Assembly: GCA_903970405.1 (NCBI GenBank)
Contig: CAJCIT010000161.1
Span: 1 to 64,000, forward strand
Source of the DNA: Acidobacteriaceae bacterium
GTDB taxonomy: Bacteria; Acidobacteriota; Terriglobia; Bryobacterales; Bryobacteraceae
Reading direction: 5' to 3'
DNA: 64,000 bases
Shown here one piece after another: positions 34,482 through 42,888 of the stretch (position 1 is the first letter of the stretch; each line of letters starts with the position of its first letter). The position numbers and the translations under genes are program-made. A model generated the notes under the pieces. It had not been told where the DNA came from. It saw only the letters and a list, made by a program, of their open reading frames with translations, and ran no database searches.

Positions 34482-34949
34482 ATGCCCCTGTACGAATATC
34501 TCTGCGACAACTGCAGCGAGAAATTCGAAGTCATTCAGAAGTTTGTTGACGCGCCTCTGACGGTGCATGAGAAGTGCGGGGGTGGTCCTGTCCATCGCCT
34601 GCTCTCAGCCCCGGCGCTGCAGTTCAAAGGCAGCGGCTTCTACATTACCGACTACAAGAGCGGGAGTTCCCAGGGCAGCGCGGCGGGTTCGAACGGCGGC
34701 TCGACGTCTGGAGGAAGCGACTCTGGCGGGTCCGATGGCAAGGCCGCTTCAGGAGACAAATCTTCAGGAGAAAAGTCGTCCACCGGCGAGAGGTCTTCCT
34801 CCGGCGAGAAGTCTTCCTCGGGTGAGAAGTCCGGCGATTCAGGCGGCAAGAAGGAGTCGAAATCCGACTCTGGCGGCAAATCCGACACCTCCAGCAACAA
34901 ATCTGCGCCGGCAAGCTCCACTTCTCCCTCGTCATCTGATAAAAAGTAA
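34482..34949 (+). CDS. FmdB/Zinc-ribbon_8 family protein with a Ser-rich tail
   Basis: Protein of 155 aa. The first 60 residues are the FmdB-type zinc ribbon (MPLYEYLCDNCSEKFEV). The second metal knuckle is HEKCGG, so one usual Cys is replaced by His. After SAPALQFKGSGFYITDY the protein becomes a long disordered tail of Ser, Gly, Lys and Asp with repeats of SSGEK. Such proteins are putative regulators of amidase or formamidase operons, on weak evidence. It starts 7 bp after the S41-like gene. Confidence 0.85.
   Translation: MPLYEYLCDNCSEKFEVIQKFVDAPLTVHEKCGGGPVHRLLSAPALQFKGSGFYITDYKSGSSQGSAAGSNGGSTSGGSDSGGSDGKAASGDKSSGEKSSTGERSSSGEKSSSGEKSGDSGGKKESKSDSGGKSDTSSNKSAPASSTSPSSSDKK
34761..34829 (+). 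repeat. degenerate 18-bp tandem repeat inside the FmdB tail
   Basis: Three 18-bp units and one shorter unit, each encoding S-S-x-G-E-K/R, follow each other (consensus TCTTCCTCCGGCGAGAAG). The units differ mostly at third positions, so the repeat is old or under protein-level constraint. Confidence 0.6.
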
Positions 34950-34953
34950 ACGA

Positions 34954-36309
34954 ATGACTACAAGACGCCAGTTCCTCGGGACGGCAGCGGCTACGGCCGG
35001 TCTGGGGGCGCCGCTTCTTGCCGCGCAAGCAGCGCTTCCCGAGAAGAAAACCTCCGCCAACGACAAGATACACATTGCCCTCATCGGTTGCGGCGGCATG
35101 GGCCAAGGCGATGCGCACACGTCGACCTCCACTGGGCTCACCAAAATCGTAGCCGCCTGCGATTGCTACGACGGCCGCCTGGAGCACATGAAAGAGCAGT
35201 ACGGGCGCGACATTTTCACGACCCGCAACTACGAGGAGATCCTGGCCCGCCCGGACATTGACGCAGTGCTGATCGGAACGCCTGACCACTGGCACCAGAA
35301 GATCAGCGTGGACGCGATGAACGCCAAGAAGGATGTCTACTGCGAGAAGCCGATGGTGCAGCACGTCGACGATGGCATGGCGGTGGTGGAGGCCCAGCAT
35401 AAGACCGGGCGCATCTTCCAGGTGGGTAGCCAGCGCGTCAGCAGCGTGATCTACAGGAAGGCGCAGGAGATCTTCCGCAGCGGCCAGATTGGCGAGTTGA
35501 TGATGGTGGAGGCCTGGTGGGACCGCAACTCAGCCGTGGGCGCGTGGGAATACGCCGTTCCGCCCGACGCCGATCCAAGCAGCACCTGCGATTGGGATCG
35601 TTTCCAGGGGCGCGCTCCGAAGACGGCGTGGGACGCCCACCGATTCTTCCGCTGGCGCTGTTACCGGGACTACGGCACCGGCGTTGCCGGCGACCTGTTC
35701 GTTCACCTGTTCAGCGGGCTGCACTTCATCACCAGCTCCACGGGACCGACGCGCGCTTTTGCCACCGGCGGGCTGCGCTTCTGGGACGACGGCCGCGACG
35801 TGCCGGACGTGCTGCTGGGTTTGTTCGATTATCCGAAGACCGCCGCGCACCCGGCCTTCAACCTGGTGCTGAGGGTGAACTTCGTCAGCGGAGCTGAAGA
35901 GAGTTCGGGCTTCCGTTTTGTTGGCAGCGAGGGCATTATGACGGTGGGCGGCACGGTGACGCTCTCAAAGCAACCGGCCGAGAGGGGTCCCGGCTACAGC
36001 ATCGATACGTTTACGAATGCGATGCAGGCGCGCATCAAGGCGGGCTACGAAGCGAAATATCCGCCCGCGCCGCATACGCCCGCGGGCATGGGCGCCAACG
36101 TGGAGACGGTGTTCCGCGCGCCGCACGGCTATAGCGACCATTACGACCACCACCTGAACTTTGCCCAATCCATCCGTTCCCGCAAGCCGCTAGTGGAAGA
36201 CGCGGTTTTTGGCTTCCGGGCCGCCGGACCGGCCCTGCTTTCCAACATGAGCTACTTCGAAGGCCATCCAGTGGAATGGGATCCGATCGCGATGAAGTTG
36301 AAAGCCTAG
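34954..36309 (+). CDS. Gfo/Idh/MocA-family oxidoreductase, Tat-exported
   Basis: NAD(P)-dependent sugar-type oxidoreductase of 451 aa. It begins with a Tat signal (TTRRQFLGTAAATAGLGAPL). The Rossmann motif is IALIGCGGMGQGD, with the family signature CEKPM in VYCEKPMVQ. Downstream motifs shared with its neighbour are YGTGVAGDLFVHL and GRDVPDVLLG. Tat export would allow it to fold with its nucleotide before secretion. It probably acts on a sugar or inositol derivative, but the substrate is unknown. A close paralogue follows 10 bp later. Confidence 0.9.
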   Translation: MTTRRQFLGTAAATAGLGAPLLAAQAALPEKKTSANDKIHIALIGCGGMGQGDAHTSTSTGLTKIVAACDCYDGRLEHMKEQYGRDIFTTRNYEEILARPDIDAVLIGTPDHWHQKISVDAMNAKKDVYCEKPMVQHVDDGMAVVEAQHKTGRIFQVGSQRVSSVIYRKAQEIFRSGQIGELMMVEAWWDRNSAVGAWEYAVPPDADPSSTCDWDRFQGRAPKTAWDAHRFFRWRCYRDYGTGVAGDLFVHLFSGLHFITSSTGPTRAFATGGLRFWDDGRDVPDVLLGLFDYPKTAAHPAFNLVLRVNFVSGAEESSGFRFVGSEGIMTVGGTVTLSKQPAERGPGYSIDTFTNAMQARIKAGYEAKYPPAPHTPAGMGANVETVFRAPHGYSDHYDHHLNFAQSIRSRKPLVEDAVFGFRAAGPALLSNMSYFEGHPVEWDPIAMKLKA

Positions 36310-36319
36310 GGAGCCGCAT

Positions 36320-37570
36320 ATGTTTGGAGCTAACGACAAAATTCAGATCGCCATCATCGGCGCAGGCGGCATGGGCCAAGGGGATACAAAACTTGCCACC
36401 TCCCTTCCGGGAGTGAAGTGCGTGGCGGCCTGCGACCTCTATACGGGGCGGCTGGACCACATGAAAGAGACGTACGGGAAGGATCTCTTCACCACGCGCG
36501 ATTACCGTGAAGTTCTCGAGCGGCCTGACATCGATTCAGTGATCGTCGCGACGCCCGACCATTGGCATTCGCGCATCTCGATCGATGCCATGAATGCGGG
36601 CAAGCACGTCTACTGCGAGAAGCCGATGGTGCACGCCATTGAAGAAGGCGCGGCGGTGATTGAGGCGCAGAGCAAGAGCGGCAAGGTGTTTCAGGTGGGC
36701 AGCCAATATCGCAGCTCGCTGATGTACCAGAAGGCGCACGAGCTGTATGAGGCGAAGACCATCGGGAAGCTGAACATGGTGGAAGCTTGGCTCGACCGGA
36801 ACACGGCCCAGGGCGCCTGGGAATATACGATTCCGCCTGATGCGAACCCGATGACAGTGGATTGGGATCGGTTCCTGGGGAATGCGCCGAAGCGGCCGTT
36901 CGACTCGACGCGTTTCTTCCGGTGGCGCAATTTCCAGGACTACGGTACGGGCGTGGCGGGCGATCTCTTCGTACACCTGCTGACCGGTCTGCATACCGTC
37001 ACGGGGTCGATGGGCCCTACGCGCATATACGCGACGGGTGGCCTGCGCTACTGGACGCACGACCGCGATGTGCCGGATGTGATGCTGGCCACGATGGATT
37101 ATCCGGAGAGCGATGCGCATCCAGCGTTCAACTTGATTCTGAGGGTGAATTTCAAATCGGGTGTGGATGAATCGTTCGGCGTGCGGTTTGTGGGAAGCGA
37201 TGGGTCCATGACTGCGAGTTTCACGACATTGAAAGTGAACCGCGTTCCGCGGCCCGACGAGTTCGATTACACAATCGGCTCATTCGCGCAGAAAACCCAA
37301 CAGGAGATGACGCAAGCGTGGAACGCGAAGCACGCACCCACCACGGTAGCCACTCTGAAGCCTCAGGACGACTTGGTGTTCACCACTGAGAACACGGCGC
37401 ACCTGGAGCATCACCGCGCGTTCTACACATCGATCCGCGATGGCAAGCCGTCCATTGAGGATGCAAGCTTCGGACTCCGCGCCGCCGGCCCGGCGCTGCT
37501 GACCAATGAGAGCTACTTCAAGAAAAAAGTTTGCGGCTGGGATCCGGTGGCGATGAAGGAAAAAGCGTAA
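36320..37570 (+). CDS. Gfo/Idh/MocA-family oxidoreductase, paralogue without signal
   Basis: Oxidoreductase of 416 aa, a tandem paralogue of the preceding gene. It starts almost at the Rossmann fold (NDKIQIAIIGAGGMGQGD) and has no signal peptide. CEKPMVHAIEEGAAVIEAQ, DYGTGVAGDLFVHLLTGLHT and DRDVPDVMLATMDYP match its neighbour closely. The missing Tat signal suggests either cytoplasmic duty or export as a complex with the first protein. Confidence 0.9.
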   Translation: MFGANDKIQIAIIGAGGMGQGDTKLATSLPGVKCVAACDLYTGRLDHMKETYGKDLFTTRDYREVLERPDIDSVIVATPDHWHSRISIDAMNAGKHVYCEKPMVHAIEEGAAVIEAQSKSGKVFQVGSQYRSSLMYQKAHELYEAKTIGKLNMVEAWLDRNTAQGAWEYTIPPDANPMTVDWDRFLGNAPKRPFDSTRFFRWRNFQDYGTGVAGDLFVHLLTGLHTVTGSMGPTRIYATGGLRYWTHDRDVPDVMLATMDYPESDAHPAFNLILRVNFKSGVDESFGVRFVGSDGSMTASFTTLKVNRVPRPDEFDYTIGSFAQKTQQEMTQAWNAKHAPTTVATLKPQDDLVFTTENTAHLEHHRAFYTSIRDGKPSIEDASFGLRAAGPALLTNESYFKKKVCGWDPVAMKEKA

Positions 37571-37678
37571 AGGGGAAGCGAACCACGCCCTCCCGCCGGG
37601 GCAACCGGCCGCTCCCTGGCTTACGCAGCCAACCGCGATTCGGCAGTGCCGGCGCTTCACTCAGGCCCCTGGTTTTCT

Positions 37679-39109
37679 TTAGAACATGTTCCAGAGGAAC
37701 TGATTGTAGACTTCGTGGTGGTACTGGACCTCGGGCGCCTTCACGAACGTGCCCAACAGCCTCGGGCAGCGGTCGGCCGACGCTTGCTTGAGGTCGGCAA
37801 ATCGGCCCTTCACGTCTTCGCCGAGGAGCGTGGTGGCCCACTCGGATTCGCGGAAGTTGCTCAACGCGTCGTAGATGTTGTCCGGCAGATAGCGCGGCGC
37901 GCTACGCAGGTTGTCAATGTTCGCTATGTGTCCGTCGAGACCCGTCTTGAAGACGCTATAGAGCACCAAATAGGGGTTCGAATCGGGCGCCACGGAGCGA
38001 ACCTCCACGCGAGCGCTACGCTCATTGCCAATGGGAATGCGGATCATCGATCCGCGATCGGTGGCCGACGCTTTGAGCTGATTCGGCGCTTCGAAGTGCG
38101 GATCGAGACGGCGGTACGCGTTGACACTCGAGTTAAGAGGCAGGCAGAGGTCGTTACCGTGGGAGAGAATCTTGTCAACGAACTCCCAGGCGAACGCACT
38201 CATCTTCTCCTCGCCGTTGGGATCCCAAAACAAGTTCTTCCCGTCTTTGGAGATGGAGACGTTGGTGTGCATGCCGCTACCGTTTACGCCCACCACCGGC
38301 TTCGGCAGGAAGCTGGCCGTGAAGCCCATCTTGGTGGCCACCTGACGGCAGATCAGCTTATAGATCTGGATCTGATCGGCGGCGGCAACCACTTCGCCAT
38401 AGCTGTAGTTGATCTCAAACTGGGAAGGCGCCACCTCGGGGTGGTCCTTCTCATTCTGGAAGCCCATCGCCCGTTGCACTTCGGCGGCAGTATCGATGAA
38501 CTGGCGGAGCGGATCGCCGGGCAATGAGTGATAATAGCCGCCGGTGTTAACGTATTCGAACTTGCCGGTTTCGTAGTAGTTGCGCTCGGCATCGGTTCCT
38601 TTGAAAAGGAAGCCTTCAATCTCATTCGCCGCGGCCAGCGTATAGCCGTCTTTCTGAAACCGCCCAGCGGCGAACCCCTTAAGAACGGCCCGGATGTCAG
38701 CCGCGTAGGGCTGGCCGTCCTTGTCGATGACTTCACCGAACACAAGGACCTTGCCGGCCCCGAAAATGTCCGCCGGCGCCCAGAAGAACGCGCTCCAATC
38801 GATTCCCAAGCGCAGATCGCTCTCGCGCTGGGCCGTAAAGCCGCGAATAGACGAGCCGTCGAACGTCAAGTTGTCCGAGTTCTTCACCAGGAACTTCTTG
38901 TCGTAGTCCAGCATGTGGAGGCGGCCCTCCAAATCGGAGAAAAGCACCGTGACGGCTTTGACGCGGTGTTCGTCCGTGAGGTACCTAAGCCGCTGCTCCC
39001 GGATTGTGTGCGGGGCAACGCGATTGGCGCGCTCTTCCTTCGCTTGCAGGTTCAGCTCTTCCAGTTCGCCATACGGAAGGCTCAAAAAATCATGTAATTC
39101 GCTAGCCAT
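37679..39109 (-). CDS. glutamine synthetase family protein
   Basis: Glutamine synthetase-fold enzyme of 476 aa. Signatures are the beta-grasp end TFDGSSIRGF, the metal-binding EIEGFLF and the ATP-binding VGVNGSGMHTNVSI, followed by PLNSSVNAYRRLDP and RIPIGNERSARVEVRS. I see no clear adenylylation-site motif (NLYDLP). It most likely makes glutamine from glutamate and ammonia, although gamma-glutamyl-amine ligases share this fold. ATG 39109 follows GGGAG; longer frames add only non-conserved sequence. Confidence 0.88.
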   Translation of the reverse strand: MASELHDFLSLPYGELEELNLQAKEERANRVAPHTIREQRLRYLTDEHRVKAVTVLFSDLEGRLHMLDYDKKFLVKNSDNLTFDGSSIRGFTAQRESDLRLGIDWSAFFWAPADIFGAGKVLVFGEVIDKDGQPYAADIRAVLKGFAAGRFQKDGYTLAAANEIEGFLFKGTDAERNYYETGKFEYVNTGGYYHSLPGDPLRQFIDTAAEVQRAMGFQNEKDHPEVAPSQFEINYSYGEVVAAADQIQIYKLICRQVATKMGFTASFLPKPVVGVNGSGMHTNVSISKDGKNLFWDPNGEEKMSAFAWEFVDKILSHGNDLCLPLNSSVNAYRRLDPHFEAPNQLKASATDRGSMIRIPIGNERSARVEVRSVAPDSNPYLVLYSVFKTGLDGHIANIDNLRSAPRYLPDNIYDALSNFRESEWATTLLGEDVKGRFADLKQASADRCPRLLGTFVKAPEVQYHHEVYNQFLWNMF

Positions 39110-39340
39110 TGATCTCCCACTGCCATGACCCTCTTGTGGATTTCGAGGCAACTCCTGCGCGCGGGACCCAGGGATCCGGCAGACGCCTCGGCGGACGAGG
39201 GCTGGCGGCGGCGGAACCTGGGGGAGGAGGTGCTTCCGAGGGGCAAATGTTGATTGTCGACGATCCGCCCCGCACTTGACGATACCCAACCGATCAATTT
39301 TATTTATAAGGCGCAAAACCACGGGGCTTCCCTCCGACGG

Positions 39341-40372
39341 CTACTGTTTTGCGGCCCGCACCCGGTCCAGAGGCAGCACCTTAAGCTTCCACGAAACGGG
39401 AACGGTCTCAGGCAGGAAGCAGGTACGGTCATCGCAGGCCTGATACCGGAACGTCCCGGAAAGTATCAGTGAGCCGCCCGCGTCGAGAATGGCCTTAATC
39501 TCAGTTGGGTTTCCGATCACGACTGTGCGCACGAGCCTGACTTGGCCTTGAAAGACTGGCACGGTTTCGTGAATGGCTTCCATCCGCAGTAACGCGGAGA
39601 CTGGGTATTCGGCCGGCCCAATGGCCGCGCCGGGCGTCTGCTCCATCGTCCAGTCAATTGGAATGTAGCCAGTGACACCAGGCGCGTAGACATGCATGTT
39701 TGGCGGAAGGCTCAATTCAAGGGCGATGAAGATTTTCTGGCCTGTAGCAACCTCTTCGTCGCTCGAGGCGGTGGCCAGTTGGAGGTGTTTCGCGGCGACG
39801 GTTGTGTGCGGTCCGGCCGCGGAGAGCCCAAAGCTGCGCATTAGTATCAAGGCGGCCGTATCGCGCTGCTTGAAGTCATCTTCGAAATACTTGGCGATTA
39901 CCCGGCCTTGGGCGTCCAAGACGTAGACGCCGGGATAAGGCACGCCATAGGCGGGCGAGTTCTTTTCGACCGTGCCGTTGAGGATTCCGTACCGGCGGAT
40001 GATGGCCGACTGGGGATCGGAGAGCAGCGGGAATGTAATGTGCTGCCGGTCTGCGAAGGCTTTGAGAACTGCCACGCTGTCATAACTGATGGCGGCCAAG
40101 CCGAGGCCCTCCTGCTGAATTCGGCGGCGGTTCTGTTCCAACTCGACCAGTTGGGCTTTACAAAAGGGTCACCAATCGGCGGAACGGAAAAAGACCAGCA
40201 GGCCGCCCTTCGGTCCAAGGACCGAGCGAAGGGTTTGCTCCTGGCCATTTTGGTCTGAGGCGCGAAAATCCTCCACCCGCTGACCGACAGCAGGACCGGT
40301 GGGTATTTGCGCGGCGAGGGCCGTCACTAAGAGGACCGGGGCGAGGATCGCGACTCGTTTCATCGAATTCAT
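39341..40372 (-). CDS. probable selenoprotein: exported redoxin with UxxC plus DsbD-N-like domain
   Basis: One gene of 343 codons read through an in-frame UGA. It has a signal peptide (MNSMKRVAILAPVLLVTALA) and an AhpC/TSA-like thioredoxin fold. The redox motif reads FFRSADW-U68-PFC71-KAQLVELE, where relatives have CxxC. The C-terminal part (about 190-335) resembles the DsbD N-terminal domain (LPPNMHVYAPGV, TFRYQACDDRTCFLPETV). The frame stays open for 275 codons after the UGA, and a SECIS-like hairpin follows it directly. The ATG overlaps the GlcD-like stop in an ATGA. Likely role: periplasmic thiol or peroxide chemistry. The alternative, a Cys-to-stop mutation, is less likely. Confidence 0.82.
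40138..40154 (-). promoter_or_regulatory. SECIS-like hairpin
   Basis: On the minus strand, CCAACT-GGTCG-AGTTGG makes a perfect 6-bp stem with a 5-nt loop. The loop starts 21 nt after the UGA at 40171-40169. Known bacterial SECIS elements sit inside the coding region about 16-37 nt past the UGA and need a G near the start of the apical loop; the E. coli fdhF loop also contains GGUC. Confidence 0.7.
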
Positions 40373-41793
40373 AACTCCATCTTCGCCGGTTGCCGAATCT
40401 CCAGGCACCCTTTCCCTGTGGGCAGAACCTTTCCCGGATTCAGGCTACAGTGCGGATCGAACGCCATCTTGATGCGGCGAATCATATCGAGTGAGTCATC
40501 GTCGAACTGGTGCGCCATCAGCTCCATCTTCTCCATGCCGACGCCATGTTCGCCGGTAATGGATCCTCCCACCGAGATGCAAAAATCCAGAATCTCCTCG
40601 CCGGCCAGTTGAGCGTTGCGCAAGTCGCCTTCCTTGCGCGGATCGAACGGAATGATGGGATGCATATTCCCGTCTCCCGCGTGAAAGATGTTGCTAATGG
40701 CAATGCCTCGGCGCTCGCCGATGGCGGCGATAGCTTTAAGCGTCGGGGCGATTTGCGTGCGCGGGACAACGCCATCTTGAACATAGTAAGTGGGGGTGAT
40801 GCGGCCGATGGCGCCAAAGGCGTTCTTGCGGCCCTTCCACAACAGGGCGCGTTCCTCTTCGGTCTTGGCGATGCGGAATTCGGTGGCGCCGCAGTGGAGG
40901 CACACTTTGTCAATCTGCGCGGTCTGCTCCTCCACTTCTTCCTTGAGACCCTCCACCTCAATCAGCAGCACCGCCGCGGCATCCATCGGATAACCCGCGT
41001 GAGTCGCCTCCTCCACCATGCGCAGCATCGGCCCGTCCAGCATTTCCACGGCGACAGGCAGCAGCGATCGCGCGGTCAGTTCGCCTACCGTATCGCCGGC
41101 GCACTCAGCCGCCCCATACACGGCGAGCATGGTTTTGACAGCTTCCGGCTGGCGCATCAGGCGCAGCCCGATTTCCGTTACCAGAGCCATGGTTCCTTCG
41201 GAGCCGGTGAGCAAGCCCGTCAGGTCATAACCGGGCAAATCCAGTTCCTTCCGGCCCAGGCGCATCACGGAACCGTCAGGCAGTACGGCTTCCAGGCTGA
41301 CGACGTGGTTGGTGGTGACACCATAGGCCAGCGTGTGCGGGCCGCCGGCGTTTTCCGCCACGTTGCCGCCGATTGTGCAGGCGCGGGCACTGGATGGATC
41401 GGGAGCGTAAAAATAGCCGTATGATTTGACGGCTTGCGTTACATCCAAATTCACGACGCCCGGCTGCACAATAGCGCGCTCATTCTCAATGTCGATCTCA
41501 AGAATGCGGTTCATGCGCGAAAAAGAGATCACCACTCCGTTGTCGCGGGGAATGGAGCCGCCACTCAATCCCGTGCCTGCGCCGCGTCCCACAATCGGCA
41601 CGCGCGCTTCGCGGGCCTTCAGAACGATGAAGACGACGTCTTCGGTGGTGCGTGGAAAGACCACCGCGGCGGGTCGCGCTTTGTCGACGCCGCCATCGTA
41701 TTCATAGAGGGTTAGGTCCTCCGGGCGCCAGAGGACAGCCCCCTTGCCCAGTTGCGCTTCAAACTGCTCAATGAGCGTCTTGGTCAGCGGCAT
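40369..41793 (-). CDS. FAD-binding oxidase, GlcD-like
   Basis: FAD-linked 2-hydroxyacid oxidase/dehydrogenase subunit of 474 aa. The FAD_binding_4 domain has VPIVGRGAGTGLSGGSIP and GGNVAENAGGPHTLAYGVT. The FAD-oxidase C-terminal domain has NIFHAGDGNMHPIIPFD and the closing SITGEHGVGMEKMEL. It probably oxidises glycolate or D-lactate. The GlcE and GlcF partners are not adjacent. It lies 31 bp after the TlpA-like gene and overlaps the selenoprotein start, so the three form an operon. Confidence 0.92.
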   Translation of the reverse strand: MPLTKTLIEQFEAQLGKGAVLWRPEDLTLYEYDGGVDKARPAAVVFPRTTEDVVFIVLKAREARVPIVGRGAGTGLSGGSIPRDNGVVISFSRMNRILEIDIENERAIVQPGVVNLDVTQAVKSYGYFYAPDPSSARACTIGGNVAENAGGPHTLAYGVTTNHVVSLEAVLPDGSVMRLGRKELDLPGYDLTGLLTGSEGTMALVTEIGLRLMRQPEAVKTMLAVYGAAECAGDTVGELTARSLLPVAVEMLDGPMLRMVEEATHAGYPMDAAAVLLIEVEGLKEEVEEQTAQIDKVCLHCGATEFRIAKTEEERALLWKGRKNAFGAIGRITPTYYVQDGVVPRTQIAPTLKAIAAIGERRGIAISNIFHAGDGNMHPIIPFDPRKEGDLRNAQLAGEEILDFCISVGGSITGEHGVGMEKMELMAHQFDDDSLDMIRRIKMAFDPHCSLNPGKVLPTGKGCLEIRQPAKMEL

Positions 41794-41824
41794 CTGGTTT
41801 TTGTCCTTTGACGGATGGAATTCG

Positions 41825-42394
41825 CTACAGCAAGCTCTTCACGTACTGCACCATGTCATCGCCCATCCAGTTCTGCTCGCTGATCAGCTTCCTGGCTACC
41901 TTGCCATCTTTAATGATGTAGCTTTCCGGGTACTGGAAGGTGCCGTATTCAGCACTGATGTCAGTGGAGGGATCTCGATAAGTGTCGAAGCCGACCCCGA
42001 AGCGATTGAGGAACGTCTTGTACTTCTGTTCGTTCTTATCCACGCTGACCGCGACTACCACCACGCCCTGATCCTTGAACTGCTTCTGAAATGCGTCGAG
42101 CGACGGAATCTCGCGCACGCAGGGGGCGCACCAGGTGGCCCAGAAGTTCAGGACCAGCACTTTCCCGCCGAAATTCGTGGCCGATACTTCGCGCCCCTGC
42201 TCGGTCTTGAAGTGGAACGGGGGCGCCGCCTCGCCCTCGCGGGCAGTGGAATCATGCAGATTCGAAACAACGATTCCGAGGAAACCGGCGGTCAGCAGGG
42301 CCAGCAGGCCGATGAGCAACTTGTTCGTATTCACGGGAATGGCCAGCCCAGAGGCGTTCCCCGGCGCTAATTTAAGAGTATCCGATTGCTTCAT
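41825..42394 (-). CDS. TlpA/ResA-like thioredoxin, membrane-anchored
   Basis: Periplasmic thioredoxin-fold protein of 189 aa with an N-terminal anchor (NKLLIGLLALLTAGFLGIVV). The active site is CxxC in FWATWCAPCVREIPSL, with a cis-Pro region near FQYPESYIIKDG. It probably reduces disulfides outside the membrane and may feed electrons to the Sec-containing redoxin encoded in the same operon. The start at 42394 is only 20 bp from the divergent PTPS ATG; GTG 42334, directly before the anchor, is an alternative. Confidence 0.9.
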   Translation of the reverse strand: MKQSDTLKLAPGNASGLAIPVNTNKLLIGLLALLTAGFLGIVVSNLHDSTAREGEAAPPFHFKTEQGREVSATNFGGKVLVLNFWATWCAPCVREIPSLDAFQKQFKDQGVVVVAVSVDKNEQKYKTFLNRFGVGFDTYRDPSTDISAEYGTFQYPESYIIKDGKVARKLISEQNWMGDDMVQYVKSLL

Positions 42395-42414
42395 GCGAGC
42401 ATCAGTAAGGGTGC

Positions 42415-42888
42415 ATGTACATCACGCGTAAAGCCGAATTTTCGGCCTCGCACGTGTGCCGGTTGCCAAGCTTGAGCGAGGAAGAAAATGCCCGCCTGTT
42501 CGGAGCGGCGGCCCACGCGAACGGGCACGGTCACAACTATATCGTAGAGGTAACGGTGGAGGGAGAGCCGGACCCAACCACAGGGATGATCATCGATCTC
42601 AAGCGCCTGAAGGACATCCTCGAAGAAGAAATCATCGAGCCCATGGATCACCGGTTCCTGAATTACGAAGTCCCACCGTTCGACCGAGTGGTGCCGACGG
42701 CTGAAAACGTCGCCTCGGAGATTTTTCGCCGTCTGGACCGGCGGTTGACAGGGGAGCGAACCTCGCCACAACCCGTTGGCCTTTGGCGTGTCCGCCTGTG
42801 GGAGACGCCCGATCTTTACGTGGATGTGGAGTCCCAGAGGCGAGGCGCGCTGGAACCAGCGGGAGGGTCTCCCCTCAATGGACGTTGA
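42415..42888 (+). CDS. 6-pyruvoyl-tetrahydropterin synthase homologue lacking the catalytic Cys
   Basis: PTPS/QueD-fold protein of 157 aa. Zinc ligands H13, H38 and H40 (HANGHGHNY) are present, as are the Asp-His pair in EPMDHRFLN and the late Glu in LWETPD. The catalytic Cys position, KCNN in its neighbour and in human PTPS, is A32 (FGAAAHANG). C15 is the only Cys in this part of the chain. It closely resembles animal-type PTPS in other motifs (PDPTTGMIIDL). The activity may have changed, or it may need its intact paralogue. Its stop overlaps the next gene by 11 bp. Confidence 0.88.
   Translation: MYITRKAEFSASHVCRLPSLSEEENARLFGAAAHANGHGHNYIVEVTVEGEPDPTTGMIIDLKRLKDILEEEIIEPMDHRFLNYEVPPFDRVVPTAENVASEIFRRLDRRLTGERTSPQPVGLWRVRLWETPDLYVDVESQRRGALEPAGGSPLNGR

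Noticed and set aside
37646-38527. Open frame of 293 codons opposite the glutamine synthetase gene
   Set aside because: Antisense shadow with no protein-like features.
39341-40141. Two separate genes, or a pseudogene, split at the UGA
   Set aside because: The upper part ends in the middle of the redox motif and the lower part would begin just after it. Frame, motif and hairpin all fit Sec read-through better than decay.
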